The notes: a model not told the origin generated them from the sequence alone. Positions 16,090 to 25,054 are shown, counted from the stretch's first letter. The stretch: 40,499 nt of DNA from Verrucomicrobiaceae bacterium (GCA_007280915.1 QYQL01000065.1:1-40499); one strand, 5' to 3'. Numbers and translations are program-made.

Positions 16090-18117
16090 TCAGAGCTCCT
16101 TGTGAAGATTGTTGAGGAAGGCGAGGCAATCGACCTTGAGGTGGATGAAGTCGTCCACGCCTGCGACCTTGTGGGCGTCGATCTGGTCGGCGGGATATCC
16201 CGCGAGGATGACTTTCACTCCGGGCATTTTGGCTTTCAGGGCCGGGACGAATGCGGGGACGATCTCGGGATAAGTGTCGTCCGTCGAGCAGAGGACAACG
16301 ACCGGAGCCTTTGAAGCGACGGCCTGGGCGAGCGCTTCGTCCACCGATTTCGCTCCAGCGGTTTCCTGGCGGACATCGTAGCCGCCCGCGGCGAAGAAGC
16401 CCGAGGAGAAATCCGCGCGGGCTTTCGATTGTTTCGGCGGGCCGAATTTGGCGAGCCAGACCTGCGGCGGGTTCGGCTGTGTGGCGGCGCGGAGCGTTTC
16501 GTATCCTTCCGCAGCGCGGAGGACACGCACGCGCTGGATATCCGGGACGGAGGCCCCTTTGCGTGAAAGGGCCTTGCTGATCTCGCCGATCGTGGCGCCG
16601 GCTTGGAAGGCTTTGGCGACTTCTTCGACGGTGGCGGATCCGAGCTTCACTCCGCCTTTGCGGACGGCGGCGATGCACTTTGAGCGCCCGGCGAATTTTT
16701 TCTCCGAATCGTCCGGGTTCGTGGCAAGCGGTTTTTCCGAGGGGTTCGGGAAGAGGTTGACCCCGAGGACGGCCTCGCGGCGCTTCGAGACCGCATCGAG
16801 GCGGGCCTTGGCATTCGCGGCAACGGCCTGCTGGGGAAAGCCCTCGCGGAGCGCAACCGCCATGCCGCCGCGCTTCTCGACATCCTGGAACAACTCCCAG
16901 GCTTTCTTCGCGAGCTCGATGGTGAGAGATTCGACATACCATGATCCGCCGGCCGCGTCGGCGACTTCGGCGAAACCGCATTCCTCGGCGAGGATGACGT
17001 GGATGTTGCGGGCGATGCGCGTGGAGAATTCGTCCGGCGTGCGGACCGGTTCGTCGAATGCAGCGACATGCATGCTGTCCACACCGCCGATAACCCCGGA
17101 GAACCCTTCCGCGGTGGCGCGGAGCATGTTCGTGTGGGGATCGAGGACGGACTTGTTGAAAATGCTGCTGCGGCCGTGGATGAAGAGGGGGGCGGGCTTG
17201 ACGCCGAACGCCTCGACGATCCGGTCCCAGAGAAGGCGGGCCGCGCGGATCTTTGCGATCTGCATGAAGAGGTTCGAGCCCAGCGAGAGCGCCATCACAA
17301 AGCGCGGGGCAATCTCGTCATCAGGAATTCCAGCAGTGGCCAGCGCGCGGAAGTAAGCGGCTCCAGTCGCGAGGCCGAAAGCCAGTTCCTCGACGGCGGT
17401 GCCGCCGGCATCGGCCCAGAGGTTCGCCTGGATTCCCACCGTGCGGACCGGCTTTCCAGCCGCCCACTTCGAGACCGTGGCGAGTTCGGCGAGCGCGTCA
17501 TCGAGCGAAAGATCGAGCTTTCCATCCCGCGCCCATTCGGTCAGCGGGTCGGCGAGCACGGCACCGGAAAATCCCTTGCCGCCGGAAACCGCTTGGAGAA
17601 GCCCGGCCATCGGGAGCGCGCTGGCTCCCGCAAAGACCAGCACGGGGGCCGCGTTCAAATCCACACCCGCAAAGGCGCGACTGGCATCATCGAGCGTCGC
17701 GAGCGAAAGCCCGCATTCGCCGACTTCGCCGCATACGGCCTCGTCGGGATCCACCCCGTGACGTGTCGCGACATCCGGAAGCACCGCCACGGAATTCTGT
17801 CCGCGCATGAGGTCGCTCTTCAGCGCCGCGTTGAATTTTTCCGCGCATCCGTAGGGAAGCTCCTGCGCGATGAGCCACGGCTTGGCCTTGAATCCCGCTG
17901 CCGCGGATCCGCGGACAAACGGAGGGAGCCCGGGCCATGACTCGGGCAATTCGAGTGCGGCGAGATCCTCCTTGCGGTAGATCGGCTGGAGTTTGATCCC
18001 CTCCGGAGTGGAGGTGATCAGCTTCTTGTCGAACGGGGCGCCTTTCAGCGACTCCTCGGCAGCGTGACGCCACTCCTCGTAAGTCGCTGCGGGAAATTCA
18101 TCGAGAGACAGTTTCAT
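16090..18117 (-). CDS. mutA: Methylmalonyl-CoA mutase small subunit
   Basis: 675 residues, similar in fold to the large subunit but without the D-x-H-x-x-G cobalamin ligand motif. The equivalent place reads [20 protein letters not shown], as expected for the non-catalytic subunit of the heterodimer. Shared features are the N-terminal [12 protein letters not shown] segment, [27 protein letters not shown], and [11 protein letters not shown]. It lies between the carboxyltransferase gene and mutB in the same direction. The ATG has no clear Shine-Dalgarno and follows a 123-bp spacer that contains short direct repeats. Confidence 0.95.
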   Translation of the reverse strand: MKLSLDEFPAATYEEWRHAAEESLKGAPFDKKLITSTPEGIKLQPIYRKEDLAALELPESWPGLPPFVRGSAAAGFKAKPWLIAQELPYGCAEKFNAALKSDLMRGQNSVAVLPDVATRHGVDPDEAVCGEVGECGLSLATLDDASRAFAGVDLNAAPVLVFAGASALPMAGLLQAVSGGKGFSGAVLADPLTEWARDGKLDLSLDDALAELATVSKWAAGKPVRTVGIQANLWADAGGTAVEELAFGLATGAAYFRALATAGIPDDEIAPRFVMALSLGSNLFMQIAKIRAARLLWDRIVEAFGVKPAPLFIHGRSSIFNKSVLDPHTNMLRATAEGFSGVIGGVDSMHVAAFDEPVRTPDEFSTRIARNIHVILAEECGFAEVADAAGGSWYVESLTIELAKKAWELFQDVEKRGGMAVALREGFPQQAVAANAKARLDAVSKRREAVLGVNLFPNPSEKPLATNPDDSEKKFAGRSKCIAAVRKGGVKLGSATVEEVAKAFQAGATIGEISKALSRKGASVPDIQRVRVLRAAEGYETLRAATQPNPPQVWLAKFGPPKQSKARADFSSGFFAAGGYDVRQETAGAKSVDEALAQAVASKAPVVVLCSTDDTYPEIVPAFVPALKAKMPGVKVILAGYPADQIDAHKVAGVDDFIHLKVDCLAFLNNLHKEL

Positions 18118-18120
18118 ATC

Positions 18121-18197
18121 GATTGCGGAATTGGGAATTCGGATTGCGGAATGGTTTATCCGCCTGCGGCGGAAATGTGGATTGCGGAATTGGGAAT
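18121..18197. repeat. Short direct repeats with small hairpin, intergenic
   Basis: An 18-bp sequence, GATTGCGGAATTGGGAAT, occurs at 18121-18138 and exactly again at 18180-18197, with a partial third copy (11 bp) at 18142-18152. Between them CCGCC-tgc-GGCGG forms a small hairpin (18160-18172). It occupies most of the gap between the carboxyltransferase gene and mutA. Function is unknown. It could attenuate or process the transcript, or be a remnant of an intergenic repeat family. Confidence 0.7.
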
Positions 18198-18240
18198 GTT
18201 GCTTGCTGAAAACCGAACACTGAAAACTGAATACTCTGGT

Positions 18241-19722
18241 CTAGTGAACCTCCTCGACGAGGGCCTCGCTGGTTTTTCCGTCCACGGTGACGAGGAGCCG
18301 CTGGTGGCGGCCGGTGGGACGGGGAGCCGACGCGTCAGCGGCCGGTGAGGCGGGCTTCTTTGTCGCGGCGGGATCCACAATCGAGCCGGGGTTCTTGATC
18401 AGCTTCTCGTATTCCATCGGGAACATCGCGAAGAGGACGACCGCTTCGTCGGTGGTCGGGAGTTGCTTCTCGGCAAGCTGCTTGCGGAGGTTCTCCACGT
18501 TCGGCTTCAGCGAATCCGCCGGGCGGGTGGTCATCGGCGGCTTGCCGGTGTTCTTTTCCGCGAGCGCGAGGACTTCCTTGTCCACCGGCGCGGGCGTCTT
18601 TCCGTAGTTGCCAAGAACGATGTCCATCGCTGCCGGCGAGAAATTTTTCCAGCGGCCGAATTTGACATTGAGCATCGCCTGGGTGCCGACGATCTGGGAG
18701 ATCGGGGTGACGAGCGGTGCCCATCCGAGGCATTCGCGGACATGTGGGATTTCAGCGAGCACCTCGTCGATGCGCTCGCTCATCCCGAGATCCTTGAGCT
18801 GGACGCGGAAGTTCGAGAGCATGCCGCCGGGGACCTGGTAGACGAGCGTGTCGCTGTCCACGACCTCGTTCGCATGCGACGTGAACGCGTCCATTTCCTT
18901 ATAAACTTTTGTGAAATACTCGCGGAGCTCGGCGAGTTTCTTGCGGTCGAGCTTCGGCTGGCGCGGGTTGTTATCGAGCAGGGCGAGCATGCGGAGTGTG
19001 TCCGGCTGGGAGGTGCCGTTTGCAAATGGCGTGATTGAGGTCTCGACCGCATAGGCCCCGGCATCGGTCGCGGCGACATACGAGGCGGCAGCGAGTCCGG
19101 CGGTTTCGTGGCTGTGGAGGGTGACCGGCAGGCCGGTGAGCTTCGTGATCCCGGAGACAAGCTCCCCGGCGACCCGCGGCGTGATGACGCCCGACATGTC
19201 CTTGATCGCGATCTGGTCGCAGCCCATCTCCTTCAACTCTCCGGCAAACTTCAAAAATGCCTCCACCGTGTGAGCCGGGCTCGTCGTGTAGCAGATCTCG
19301 CCGCGCGCCACCTTGCCCGCCTTCCGCACCGCCGCGATCGCGGGGGCCAGGTTACGGGGATCGTTGAGGCCGTCAAAAATCCGGAAGACTTCGATGCCCG
19401 CATCGGCCGTGCATTTCACGAACAACTCGACCACGTCATCGGGGAAGCACTTGTATTGGACGATGTTCTGACCGCGCAGGAGCATCCCCTGCGGGGTGTT
19501 CGGAGCGACCTTGCGCAGCTCACGAACGCGGTCGAACGGCTGCTCTCCGAGGAAGCGCAGCGCAGTGTCGATCGTGGCCCCGCCCCAGGTCTCCAGCATC
19601 CCGAAACCCATCGAATCCAGGATCGGCGCGGCGGGCAGCATCTGGCTGGTTTTCATTCGGGTGGCCGCCATGGATTGATGGCCATCGCGCAGCACGGTGT
19701 TGTTGAATAGGACGGGTTTCAT
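18241..19722 (-). CDS. Carboxyltransferase subunit (transcarboxylase 5S / oxaloacetate decarboxylase alpha / PycB type)
   Basis: 493 residues. The N-terminal two thirds form a DRE-TIM-type barrel with the metal and substrate residues of this family: LRDGHQS (Asp13), IAIKDMSG (Lys174, the residue carbamylated in relatives) and HSHETAGL (His203, His205). The conserved PYC/OADA domain follows, for example [23 protein letters not shown]. There is no biotinylation motif (A/V-M-K-M) at the C-terminus, so a separate biotin carrier is needed. The enzyme moves a carboxyl group between biotin and pyruvate/oxaloacetate. Next to mutA-mutB, a role in a succinate-propionate cycle as a methylmalonyl-CoA:pyruvate transcarboxylase 5S-type subunit is most attractive. 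Oxaloacetate decarboxylase alpha or pyruvate carboxylase B cannot be excluded from sequence alone. Confidence 0.88.
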   Translation of the reverse strand: MKPVLFNNTVLRDGHQSMAATRMKTSQMLPAAPILDSMGFGMLETWGGATIDTALRFLGEQPFDRVRELRKVAPNTPQGMLLRGQNIVQYKCFPDDVVELFVKCTADAGIEVFRIFDGLNDPRNLAPAIAAVRKAGKVARGEICYTTSPAHTVEAFLKFAGELKEMGCDQIAIKDMSGVITPRVAGELVSGITKLTGLPVTLHSHETAGLAAASYVAATDAGAYAVETSITPFANGTSQPDTLRMLALLDNNPRQPKLDRKKLAELREYFTKVYKEMDAFTSHANEVVDSDTLVYQVPGGMLSNFRVQLKDLGMSERIDEVLAEIPHVRECLGWAPLVTPISQIVGTQAMLNVKFGRWKNFSPAAMDIVLGNYGKTPAPVDKEVLALAEKNTGKPPMTTRPADSLKPNVENLRKQLAEKQLPTTDEAVVLFAMFPMEYEKLIKNPGSIVDPAATKKPASPAADASAPRPTGRHQRLLVTVDGKTSEALVEEVH

Positions 19723-19738
19723 AGGGTTTGGGTTTCTA

Positions 19739-19755
19739 TATTAGAACTTCTAATA
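19739..19755. promoter_or_regulatory. Perfect 8+1+8 palindrome upstream of carboxyltransferase-mutA-mutB
   Basis: TATTAGAA-c-TTCTAATA is a perfect dyad whose near edge lies 16 bp upstream of the carboxyltransferase ATG. On the gene's strand it contains a -10-like TAATAT. The position suggests an operator or promoter-overlapping regulator site. The cognate regulator is unknown; the LysR gene about 0.8 kb away is one candidate by proximity only. Confidence 0.5.
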
Positions 19756-19796
19756 ACAGGTCACTGCTTGGCAAGACATGATTTAAAACAAGATTT

Positions 19797-20504
19797 TCAC
19801 AGATCCGGCGTGGCAATTTTCCGCGGGCGATCTCCGAAGATTGCGGTTCCGATGCGGACCAGCGAGCTTCCCTCGCCGACCGCCTGCTCGAAGTCCCCGC
19901 TCATGCCCATCGAGAGTTCCGGAAGCGGGGTGCCGGTCTGCTGTTCGAGTTCGTCGCGCAGTTTCCTGAGCGCTGCGAAATACGGGCGGGAAGCCTCGGG
20001 ATCCGCGGCATACGGGGCCATCGTCATAAGTCCGACCACCTGGACCCGCGGAAGCGCAAGCAGTCCGGCGATCTCTGTTTTCAAACCATCCGGGCGGAAC
20101 CCGAACTTCGTGCCCTCCCCGGACACGTTCACCTCGAGAAGGATTTTGGGAAAGCATCCGCATTCCCCCGCAATGCGATCCATCTGGCCGGCGAGTCCGC
20201 TGTTGTCCACGCCATGAAAAAGATGGAAGAGCGGGAGCGCCTTGCGGATCTTATTTGTCTGGAGGTGTCCGATGAAGTGCCACTCCAGATCGCGCGGCAG
20301 GAGGGGGATTTTCCCCGACGCCTCCTGCACCTTGCTCTCACCGAAAACCCGCTGCCCCGTGTCGAGGACGTGGCGGACAGCTTCCGCCGGATGGGTCTTT
20401 GACACGGCCACGAGACGCACGCATGCAGGGTCGCGACCGGCGCGCTCCGCGGCCGACCGGATCCTCGCGAGGATAGATTCCAGGTTTTTTTCAATGATTG
20501 GCAT
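19797..20504 (-). CDS. yggS: Pyridoxal phosphate homeostasis protein (YggS/PLPBP family)
   Basis: 235 residues, the usual length. A single alanine-racemase-like barrel binds PLP without known catalysis and buffers the cell's PLP pool. The Schiff-base lysine is Lys36 in LVAVSKTHP. Other family marks are GESKVQE, WHFIGHLQTNKI, and the C-terminal signature LSMGMSGDFEQAV...GSSLVRIGTAIFG, which provides the phosphate-binding residues. It is transcribed divergently from the LysR gene (60-bp gap) and in the same direction as the carboxyltransferase gene 74 bp further on. That gap holds a palindrome and so may carry its own promoter. No Shine-Dalgarno is evident before the ATG. Confidence 0.95.
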   Translation of the reverse strand: MPIIEKNLESILARIRSAAERAGRDPACVRLVAVSKTHPAEAVRHVLDTGQRVFGESKVQEASGKIPLLPRDLEWHFIGHLQTNKIRKALPLFHLFHGVDNSGLAGQMDRIAGECGCFPKILLEVNVSGEGTKFGFRPDGLKTEIAGLLALPRVQVVGLMTMAPYAADPEASRPYFAALRKLRDELEQQTGTPLPELSMGMSGDFEQAVGEGSSLVRIGTAIFGDRPRKIATPDL

Positions 20505-20529
20505 TAGTAAATCTGTTCTGGTATTTCCA

Positions 20530-20554
20530 GCGGATATTAGATTAACTTATCCGC
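20530..20554. promoter_or_regulatory. Dyad GCGGATA-N11-TATCCGC in the yggS/LysR divergent promoter region
   Basis: Two perfect 7-bp arms (20530-20536, 20548-20554) are separated by 11 AT-rich bases. They lie just upstream of the LysR start and its GAGGAG ribosome site. LysR-type regulators commonly bind interrupted dyads of about this spacing in the divergent promoter that controls their own gene, so this is a candidate autoregulatory box. Binding is inferred, not shown. Confidence 0.45.
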
Positions 20555-20564
20555 GAGGAGTCGA

Positions 20565-21506
20565 ATGCAAATTCAAACATTCAAAGTATTCTGCGATTTG
20601 GCGGACACGGAAAGCTTTTCCAAAGCCGCCGAGCGGAACGGAATCACACAGAGCGCGGTAAGCCAGCAGGTGCGCTCGATCGAGGAGCAGTTCCAGGTGC
20701 GCCTGATCGATCGGGGTCGGCGGGCGTTCTGCCTGACGCCCGAAGGGCAGGCTTTCCTGGCATCCAGCAGGGATATTGTCGGCGCCTACGACGAACTCGG
20801 CACCCGGATGCAGAAATTGCAGGAGGTTGTCTCCGGCGAGCTGCGGATCGCGACGATTTTCAGCATCGGTCTCCACGAGTTGCCCCCGTATCTCAAGCGG
20901 TTCCGCCGCGAATTTCCCCTTGTGGATGTCCGGGTGGATTATCGCCGCTCTGCCCAGGTGTATGCGGCTGTGCAGGAAAACCGTGCAGATGTCGGTCTGG
21001 TTGCGTATCCGGCCTCCCGACGCGGGGTCACCGCCGCGGTTTTCTGGCGCGACCGGCTGGTTGTCATTTGCGCACCGTCCCACCCGCTTGCCCCCCGCAG
21101 GAACATTTCCCTTTCCGATCTGGGCGGTGAAAAGTTCATCGCATTCGAGCCGGACCTTCCGACCCGTCGCGAGGTTGACCGCCAGCTGAGGCAGGCGGGA
21201 GCGCGCGTGAAGGTGGCCTTCGAATTCGACAACATCGAGACCGTCAAGCGCGCGGTTGAGATCGAGAGCGCGGTTTCCATTGTCCCGCGGACCTCGGTGC
21301 GTTCGGAAGTGGAGACCGGCCAGCTCGTGTGCCTGGAGCTCACCGACGAGGAAATGTGGCGCCCGCTCGGAACTCTGGTGAAGAAATCCTCCGCCGGCAC
21401 TCCGGCGCTCCGCGAGTTTCTCGGGCTCCTTGAGAATACCGACCTCGGGGGTGAGGGCAGCGACTTCCAGCCGCGCGGATCCAAATCAAAGGCGAAGCAG
21501 AAATGA
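20565..21506 (+). CDS. LysR-family transcriptional regulator
   Basis: 313 residues. The N-terminal winged helix-turn-helix (about 1-62) has the typical FKVFCDLADTESFSKAAERNGITQSAVSQQVRSIEEQ pattern and a basic LIDRGRR wing. A linker helix follows (63-88). The effector domain runs from about 90 to 295 (ELRIATIFSIGLHELPPYL onward). A Lys/Gln/Ser tail closes the protein. A GAGGAG ribosome site lies 4 nt before the ATG. The stop overlaps the next start as ATGA (21503-21506), so it is translationally coupled to the methylthioadenosine phosphorylase gene. This may hint at regulation related to sulfur or methionine salvage, but the effector is not deducible. It may also control the divergent yggS side. 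Confidence 0.92.
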   Translation: MQIQTFKVFCDLADTESFSKAAERNGITQSAVSQQVRSIEEQFQVRLIDRGRRAFCLTPEGQAFLASSRDIVGAYDELGTRMQKLQEVVSGELRIATIFSIGLHELPPYLKRFRREFPLVDVRVDYRRSAQVYAAVQENRADVGLVAYPASRRGVTAAVFWRDRLVVICAPSHPLAPRRNISLSDLGGEKFIAFEPDLPTRREVDRQLRQAGARVKVAFEFDNIETVKRAVEIESAVSIVPRTSVRSEVETGQLVCLELTDEEMWRPLGTLVKKSSAGTPALREFLGLLENTDLGGEGSDFQPRGSKSKAKQK

Positions 21507-22369
21507 GCGCGCCCGCGATCGGCATCATCGGCGGGAGCGGGCTCTACCAGATCGAGGGGTTTTCGGAAGTGGCCGACGTCGTCGTCCCCACGCCGTTCGG
21601 CCCCCCGTCGGATGTGATCATCGGCGGCACGCTGCACGGAAGGTCGGTTTTTTTTCTTCCCCGACACGGCCGAGGCCACCGGATCGCCCCCCACGAAATC
21701 AACCATCGGGCCAACATCTGGGCGCTTCGATCGCTCGGAGTGCGCTGGATCATTTGTGTGACCGCAGTCGGAAGCCTTCAGGAGCAATATCATCCGCGTG
21801 ACGTCGTGCTCCCGGATCAGTTTTTTGACCGCATGAGCGGCCGCGCGTCGCATACCTTCTTCGGGAACGGAATCGTCGCCCATCCTGCGTTCGCCGAGCC
21901 GATCAGCGCAGGCCTCCGGAAAATTCTGGCCGAATCCTGTGCGGAGGCGGGGAAAAAATTTCACGATGGAGGGACGTATGTGAACATGGACGGGCCGGCC
22001 TTTTCCACCCGTGCCGAATCGCTCGCGAACCGCCAGCTCGGGTTTGACGTGATCGGTATGACCAACCTCCCTGAGGCAAAGCTCGCCCGGGAGGCAGAAA
22101 TCGCCCTCGCCACGCTGGCCATGATCACCGATTACGACTGCTGGAAGACCGACGAGGAGCCGGTGACGGCCGATGCCGTGATCGCCCACCTGCACGCAAA
22201 CGTCGCCGCCGCAAAGGAAATCCTCTCTCTGGCCATTCCAAAAGTTCCGCTGGAGCCCGCCTGGCCGGAGCACCGCAGCCTCGATGCCGCGCTCATTACT
22301 CCGCGTGACCTCTGGCCCGAGGGAACAATCAAAAATCTTGGTGTGATTTTGGAAAGATTTGTGCGATAG
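21503..22369 (+). CDS. mtnP: S-methyl-5'-thioadenosine phosphorylase
   Basis: 288 residues, normal length for the MTAP branch of the PNP family. It cleaves methylthioadenosine with phosphate to adenine and methylthioribose-1-phosphate, the first step of methionine salvage. Signature segments are IGIIGGSGLY near the N-terminus (phosphate loop), LPRHGRGHRIAPHEINHRANIWAL, VTAVGSL, GGTYVNMDGPAFSTRAES (nucleoside pocket) and MTNLPEAKLAREAEI...ITDYDCW (base-binding Asp). The usual Ile-Glu-Gly in the pocket reads Met-Asp-Gly here, a conservative change. The start overlaps the LysR stop by 4 bp. No other methionine-salvage genes are adjacent. Confidence 0.95.
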   Translation: MSAPAIGIIGGSGLYQIEGFSEVADVVVPTPFGPPSDVIIGGTLHGRSVFFLPRHGRGHRIAPHEINHRANIWALRSLGVRWIICVTAVGSLQEQYHPRDVVLPDQFFDRMSGRASHTFFGNGIVAHPAFAEPISAGLRKILAESCAEAGKKFHDGGTYVNMDGPAFSTRAESLANRQLGFDVIGMTNLPEAKLAREAEIALATLAMITDYDCWKTDEEPVTADAVIAHLHANVAAAKEILSLAIPKVPLEPAWPEHRSLDAALITPRDLWPEGTIKNLGVILERFVR

Positions 22370-22391
22370 GTCCCAGGCTGACCCGCATCAA

Positions 22392-23252
22392 ATGAAATCA
22401 CGTCCCTGGCTTGTCATCCCGGTTGTTGCCGGCTTTCTCGCGGTCGGATGCCAATCCGCACATACGCAATCATCCCAGCAGCCGCAGGTGATTGTTGTCC
22501 CGCCGGGTGATGCGGCTCCTTCTACGGACACGGGGGCGCCGGCTGCAGGCGATTCGACTCCTCCGATGAAGGCTCCAGCAGCCGTTCCTCAAACCGGCCC
22601 CAGCCGGCTGAGCTACAATTCGTGCAATGTTGACGGACAGTATATCGCGCTCACTTTCGACGACGGCCCGCATGCGACCCTGACTCCGAAGCTGCTGGAC
22701 ATCCTCAAGGAGAAGGGCGTCAAGGCGACGTTTTTTGTGCTCGGCCAGTGCGTCGAGGCAAACCCGGAGGTCCTCCAGCGCGCCGCCGCCGAGGGGCATG
22801 AGATCGGCAACCACAGCTACGATCACAAAGCCTTCACAAAAGCCGGAGGTGCGGGTGTCGCCTCGGAGGTGAACCAAACAAGCGAGGCCATCGAAAAGCT
22901 GACCGGCAAAAAACCGGCGACCGTGCGTCCTCCCTACGGTTCCACGAACACCTCGATCACCAAGCGGCTGAACGAGGAATTCGGCCTGAAGGTGGTGATG
23001 TGGGACGTGGATCCGCTGGACTGGAAAAACCGGAATTCCGCCCATGTGACGAGCGAGATCCTGAAGAACACAAAAGCCGGGTCGATCGTGCTCTCGCACG
23101 ACATTCATCCCACCACCGTGGCCGCGATGCCGGACGTGATCGACGGCCTGCTGGCAAAAGGTTTCAAGTTCGTGACCGTGTCCGAATTGATCGCCATGGA
23201 CCGACCCAAGCCAACCCCGACTCCTGCCGCACCCAAACCATCCCGGAAATAA
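22392..23252 (+). CDS. Polysaccharide deacetylase (NodB domain), predicted lipoprotein
   Basis: 286 residues from the ATG at 22392, chosen because it begins a lipoprotein signal (MKSRPWLVIPVVAGFLAVGC, Cys20). An upstream in-frame start would bury it. A Pro/Ala/Thr-rich tether spans about 25-70. The NodB domain has its metal and catalytic motifs: TFDDGP (88-93), HSYDH (141-145, metal His pair), RPPYG (179-183), DVDPLDW (205-211) and LSHDIHP (234-240). Such enzymes remove N-acetyl groups from peptidoglycan or chitin-like polymers in the cell envelope. The gene starts 22 bp after mtnP, with no clear ribosome site. All catalytic motifs are intact; the substrate is not deducible. Confidence 0.93.
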   Translation: MKSRPWLVIPVVAGFLAVGCQSAHTQSSQQPQVIVVPPGDAAPSTDTGAPAAGDSTPPMKAPAAVPQTGPSRLSYNSCNVDGQYIALTFDDGPHATLTPKLLDILKEKGVKATFFVLGQCVEANPEVLQRAAAEGHEIGNHSYDHKAFTKAGGAGVASEVNQTSEAIEKLTGKKPATVRPPYGSTNTSITKRLNEEFGLKVVMWDVDPLDWKNRNSAHVTSEILKNTKAGSIVLSHDIHPTTVAAMPDVIDGLLAKGFKFVTVSELIAMDRPKPTPTPAAPKPSRK

Positions 23253-23294
23253 CCTTCCGGAACCCGCCCGCAATCATCGGGCCTCTTCCTTACC

Positions 23295-24788
23295 ATGAGC
23301 GACACCACTTCGTCGGAGCCGGTTTTTTCCGGAATGGACCTTGCAAAAAGCTTTTTGCCCGACTGGGCGAAAGCGCCAGATGCGCCCGCCGACCACTCCC
23401 GGATTGCGGAGAAATTCGGCAATCGGGAGGAGGAGCGGCCTCGGCGCGGTGACAGCCGGCGGCCCGGTGGCCCGCAGCGCCGCAACGACCGGCCGGATCC
23501 CCGGCAGCGCGACTCCCGCCAGAGGGGAGGTCCTCGCGACCGCAACGACCGTCGGCGCGAGCGTCCCGAAGACAGCCGCCGCCATGATTCGCGAGAGCAG
23601 GGTCCGCCTGCGCCACCTCCACTGAGCGGGTGGAATGCAACCCTGATCCCCGATCCGCGCGGCATCGACGGCCTCGCCAGACAGATCAAATCCGGCGGAA
23701 AGGCCTACCCGCTTTTCGATCTGGCCGTGCTTATTCTGGAGAAGCCCGAGCGCTACCGCTTGGAATTCCGCAGCGACTCCGCCCATGCCCCGGCACTTTT
23801 CCGGCTGGAGCTCGACGGCAGTCTCTGGACCTCTGAAAAGGAAGCCATCCAGCACATCCTCTCCCGCCATCTCGACAAATTCTACCGCCGCGAGCGGGTC
23901 ACAGTGGATCCTCCCAAGGGTTCGTTTTCGTGCATCGCCGTTTCCGGCGATATCATTTTGGGACCTCCGAATCATCATGATTACCAGCGGCGTCTCCGCG
24001 AGGTTCATGCGGCGCGTTTCCGGAATGTCCCGTTCGAGGCCTTCAAGAGCCGGGTCCAGATGGTCCGCGAGCCGGAGTTCATCGAGAAATGGAAGGAAAG
24101 CCAGAGTTCGAAGGATGAATTTTATCCCGCCGGAACCCCGGACGAGGGATCCGAACCGCTCAAGTTCGCCGATATGGCGGCGGTCGAAGCCCATTTTCGC
24201 ACGACCCACGCCGGATCGCTTCTCACGCCTGCAACAAGTCCTGTCGAAATTTCCGGCACGGCCGCGCTCGGAGCCTCCGCCACGGGAGTGCGCCAGCTTG
24301 CCAACCGCGCCGTGGCCGACCTGAGGCGGTTTCCACTGCCCCTTGCCCACATCATCGGGCAGGGATTCGCGGCTGCCGGACTCCAGATTTTCAAAGCCCA
24401 CGAAAACATCACCTACGTATCGGTCGCCCGCCCGCGCTACCTCGACCGCGCCGCCTCACCGGTTGCCGAAGGGCTCGCCACGATCCTCGACTACCTCGAA
24501 TCCCATCCTGCAGCCCCACGGCCCGAGCAGTGGAAAGCACTTCTTGCCGGCCGCACGGCTCCGGCCGATGAGGCCGCCCGCGAGTCGGCGCTCGCATCCG
24601 ACCTCTCCTGGCTCATCCATCAGGGACACGTGGTGGATTATGCCAAGCGGGGGCTTGAAGCCGTCCGGAAACCCAAGCCGCCCCGCGAAGGGGATACCCG
24701 GAAAAAGAATCCCCAAGCGCGTCAGCCGCAGGTTCCTGTCGCAGCAGCACCGGTTGATCCGGAACCTTTGCCCCAAGATCCGCAGTAA
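23295..24788 (+). CDS. Unrecognised protein with Arg-rich disordered region
   Basis: 497 residues that I cannot assign to a family. An amphipathic N-terminal segment (MDLAKSFLPDWAK, 14-26) is followed by a strongly Arg/Asp/Gly/Pro-rich low-complexity stretch (about 43-100, repeated RR/DR/RGG-like pairs) of the kind seen in RNA-binding or condensate-forming proteins. After a Pro hinge (104-109) comes a folded region of about 350 residues with an even composition and a notable GPPNHHDYQ segment. A short basic and Pro/Ala tail ends the protein. No signal peptide or membrane segment is seen, so it is likely cytoplasmic. It starts 42 bp after the deacetylase gene on the same strand. A nucleic-acid-linked role is only a suggestion from composition. 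Confidence 0.75.
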   Translation: MSDTTSSEPVFSGMDLAKSFLPDWAKAPDAPADHSRIAEKFGNREEERPRRGDSRRPGGPQRRNDRPDPRQRDSRQRGGPRDRNDRRRERPEDSRRHDSREQGPPAPPPLSGWNATLIPDPRGIDGLARQIKSGGKAYPLFDLAVLILEKPERYRLEFRSDSAHAPALFRLELDGSLWTSEKEAIQHILSRHLDKFYRRERVTVDPPKGSFSCIAVSGDIILGPPNHHDYQRRLREVHAARFRNVPFEAFKSRVQMVREPEFIEKWKESQSSKDEFYPAGTPDEGSEPLKFADMAAVEAHFRTTHAGSLLTPATSPVEISGTAALGASATGVRQLANRAVADLRRFPLPLAHIIGQGFAAAGLQIFKAHENITYVSVARPRYLDRAASPVAEGLATILDYLESHPAAPRPEQWKALLAGRTAPADEAARESALASDLSWLIHQGHVVDYAKRGLEAVRKPKPPREGDTRKKNPQARQPQVPVAAAPVDPEPLPQDPQ

Positions 24789-24871
24789 CGTCCCTCCCTT
24801 TCACGGCGGTAACACGGGTTCGAATTGAGTTATACGGCTTTTATCGGACTTGGATCGGCCTCGCCGCATCC

Positions 24872-24889
24872 ATGGGGTGAACACCCCAT
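24872..24889. promoter_or_regulatory. Perfect dyad upstream of the hybrid kinase gene
   Basis: ATGGGGTG-aa-CACCCCAT has 8-bp arms with a 2-bp centre. It lies in the 266-bp gap before the kinase start, which is less GC-rich than its neighbours. The 2-nt spacer makes an RNA hairpin unlikely and a protein-binding operator more plausible. No binding protein is known. Confidence 0.4.
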
Positions 24890-25054
24890 TCCACAAATCC
24901 AATCTCTAAAACATCGTCATTGCCGAAATGGCCTATCCACCGGCAAGACGAATCATCTGCTCCATTTACATGCTCAGTTTCCCATCCAAATGTGGGAAGT
25001 CGCACGCAGACAGTAAAGAACCTCGGGGTATCAGACCCAATGGGAGTGAACAAA

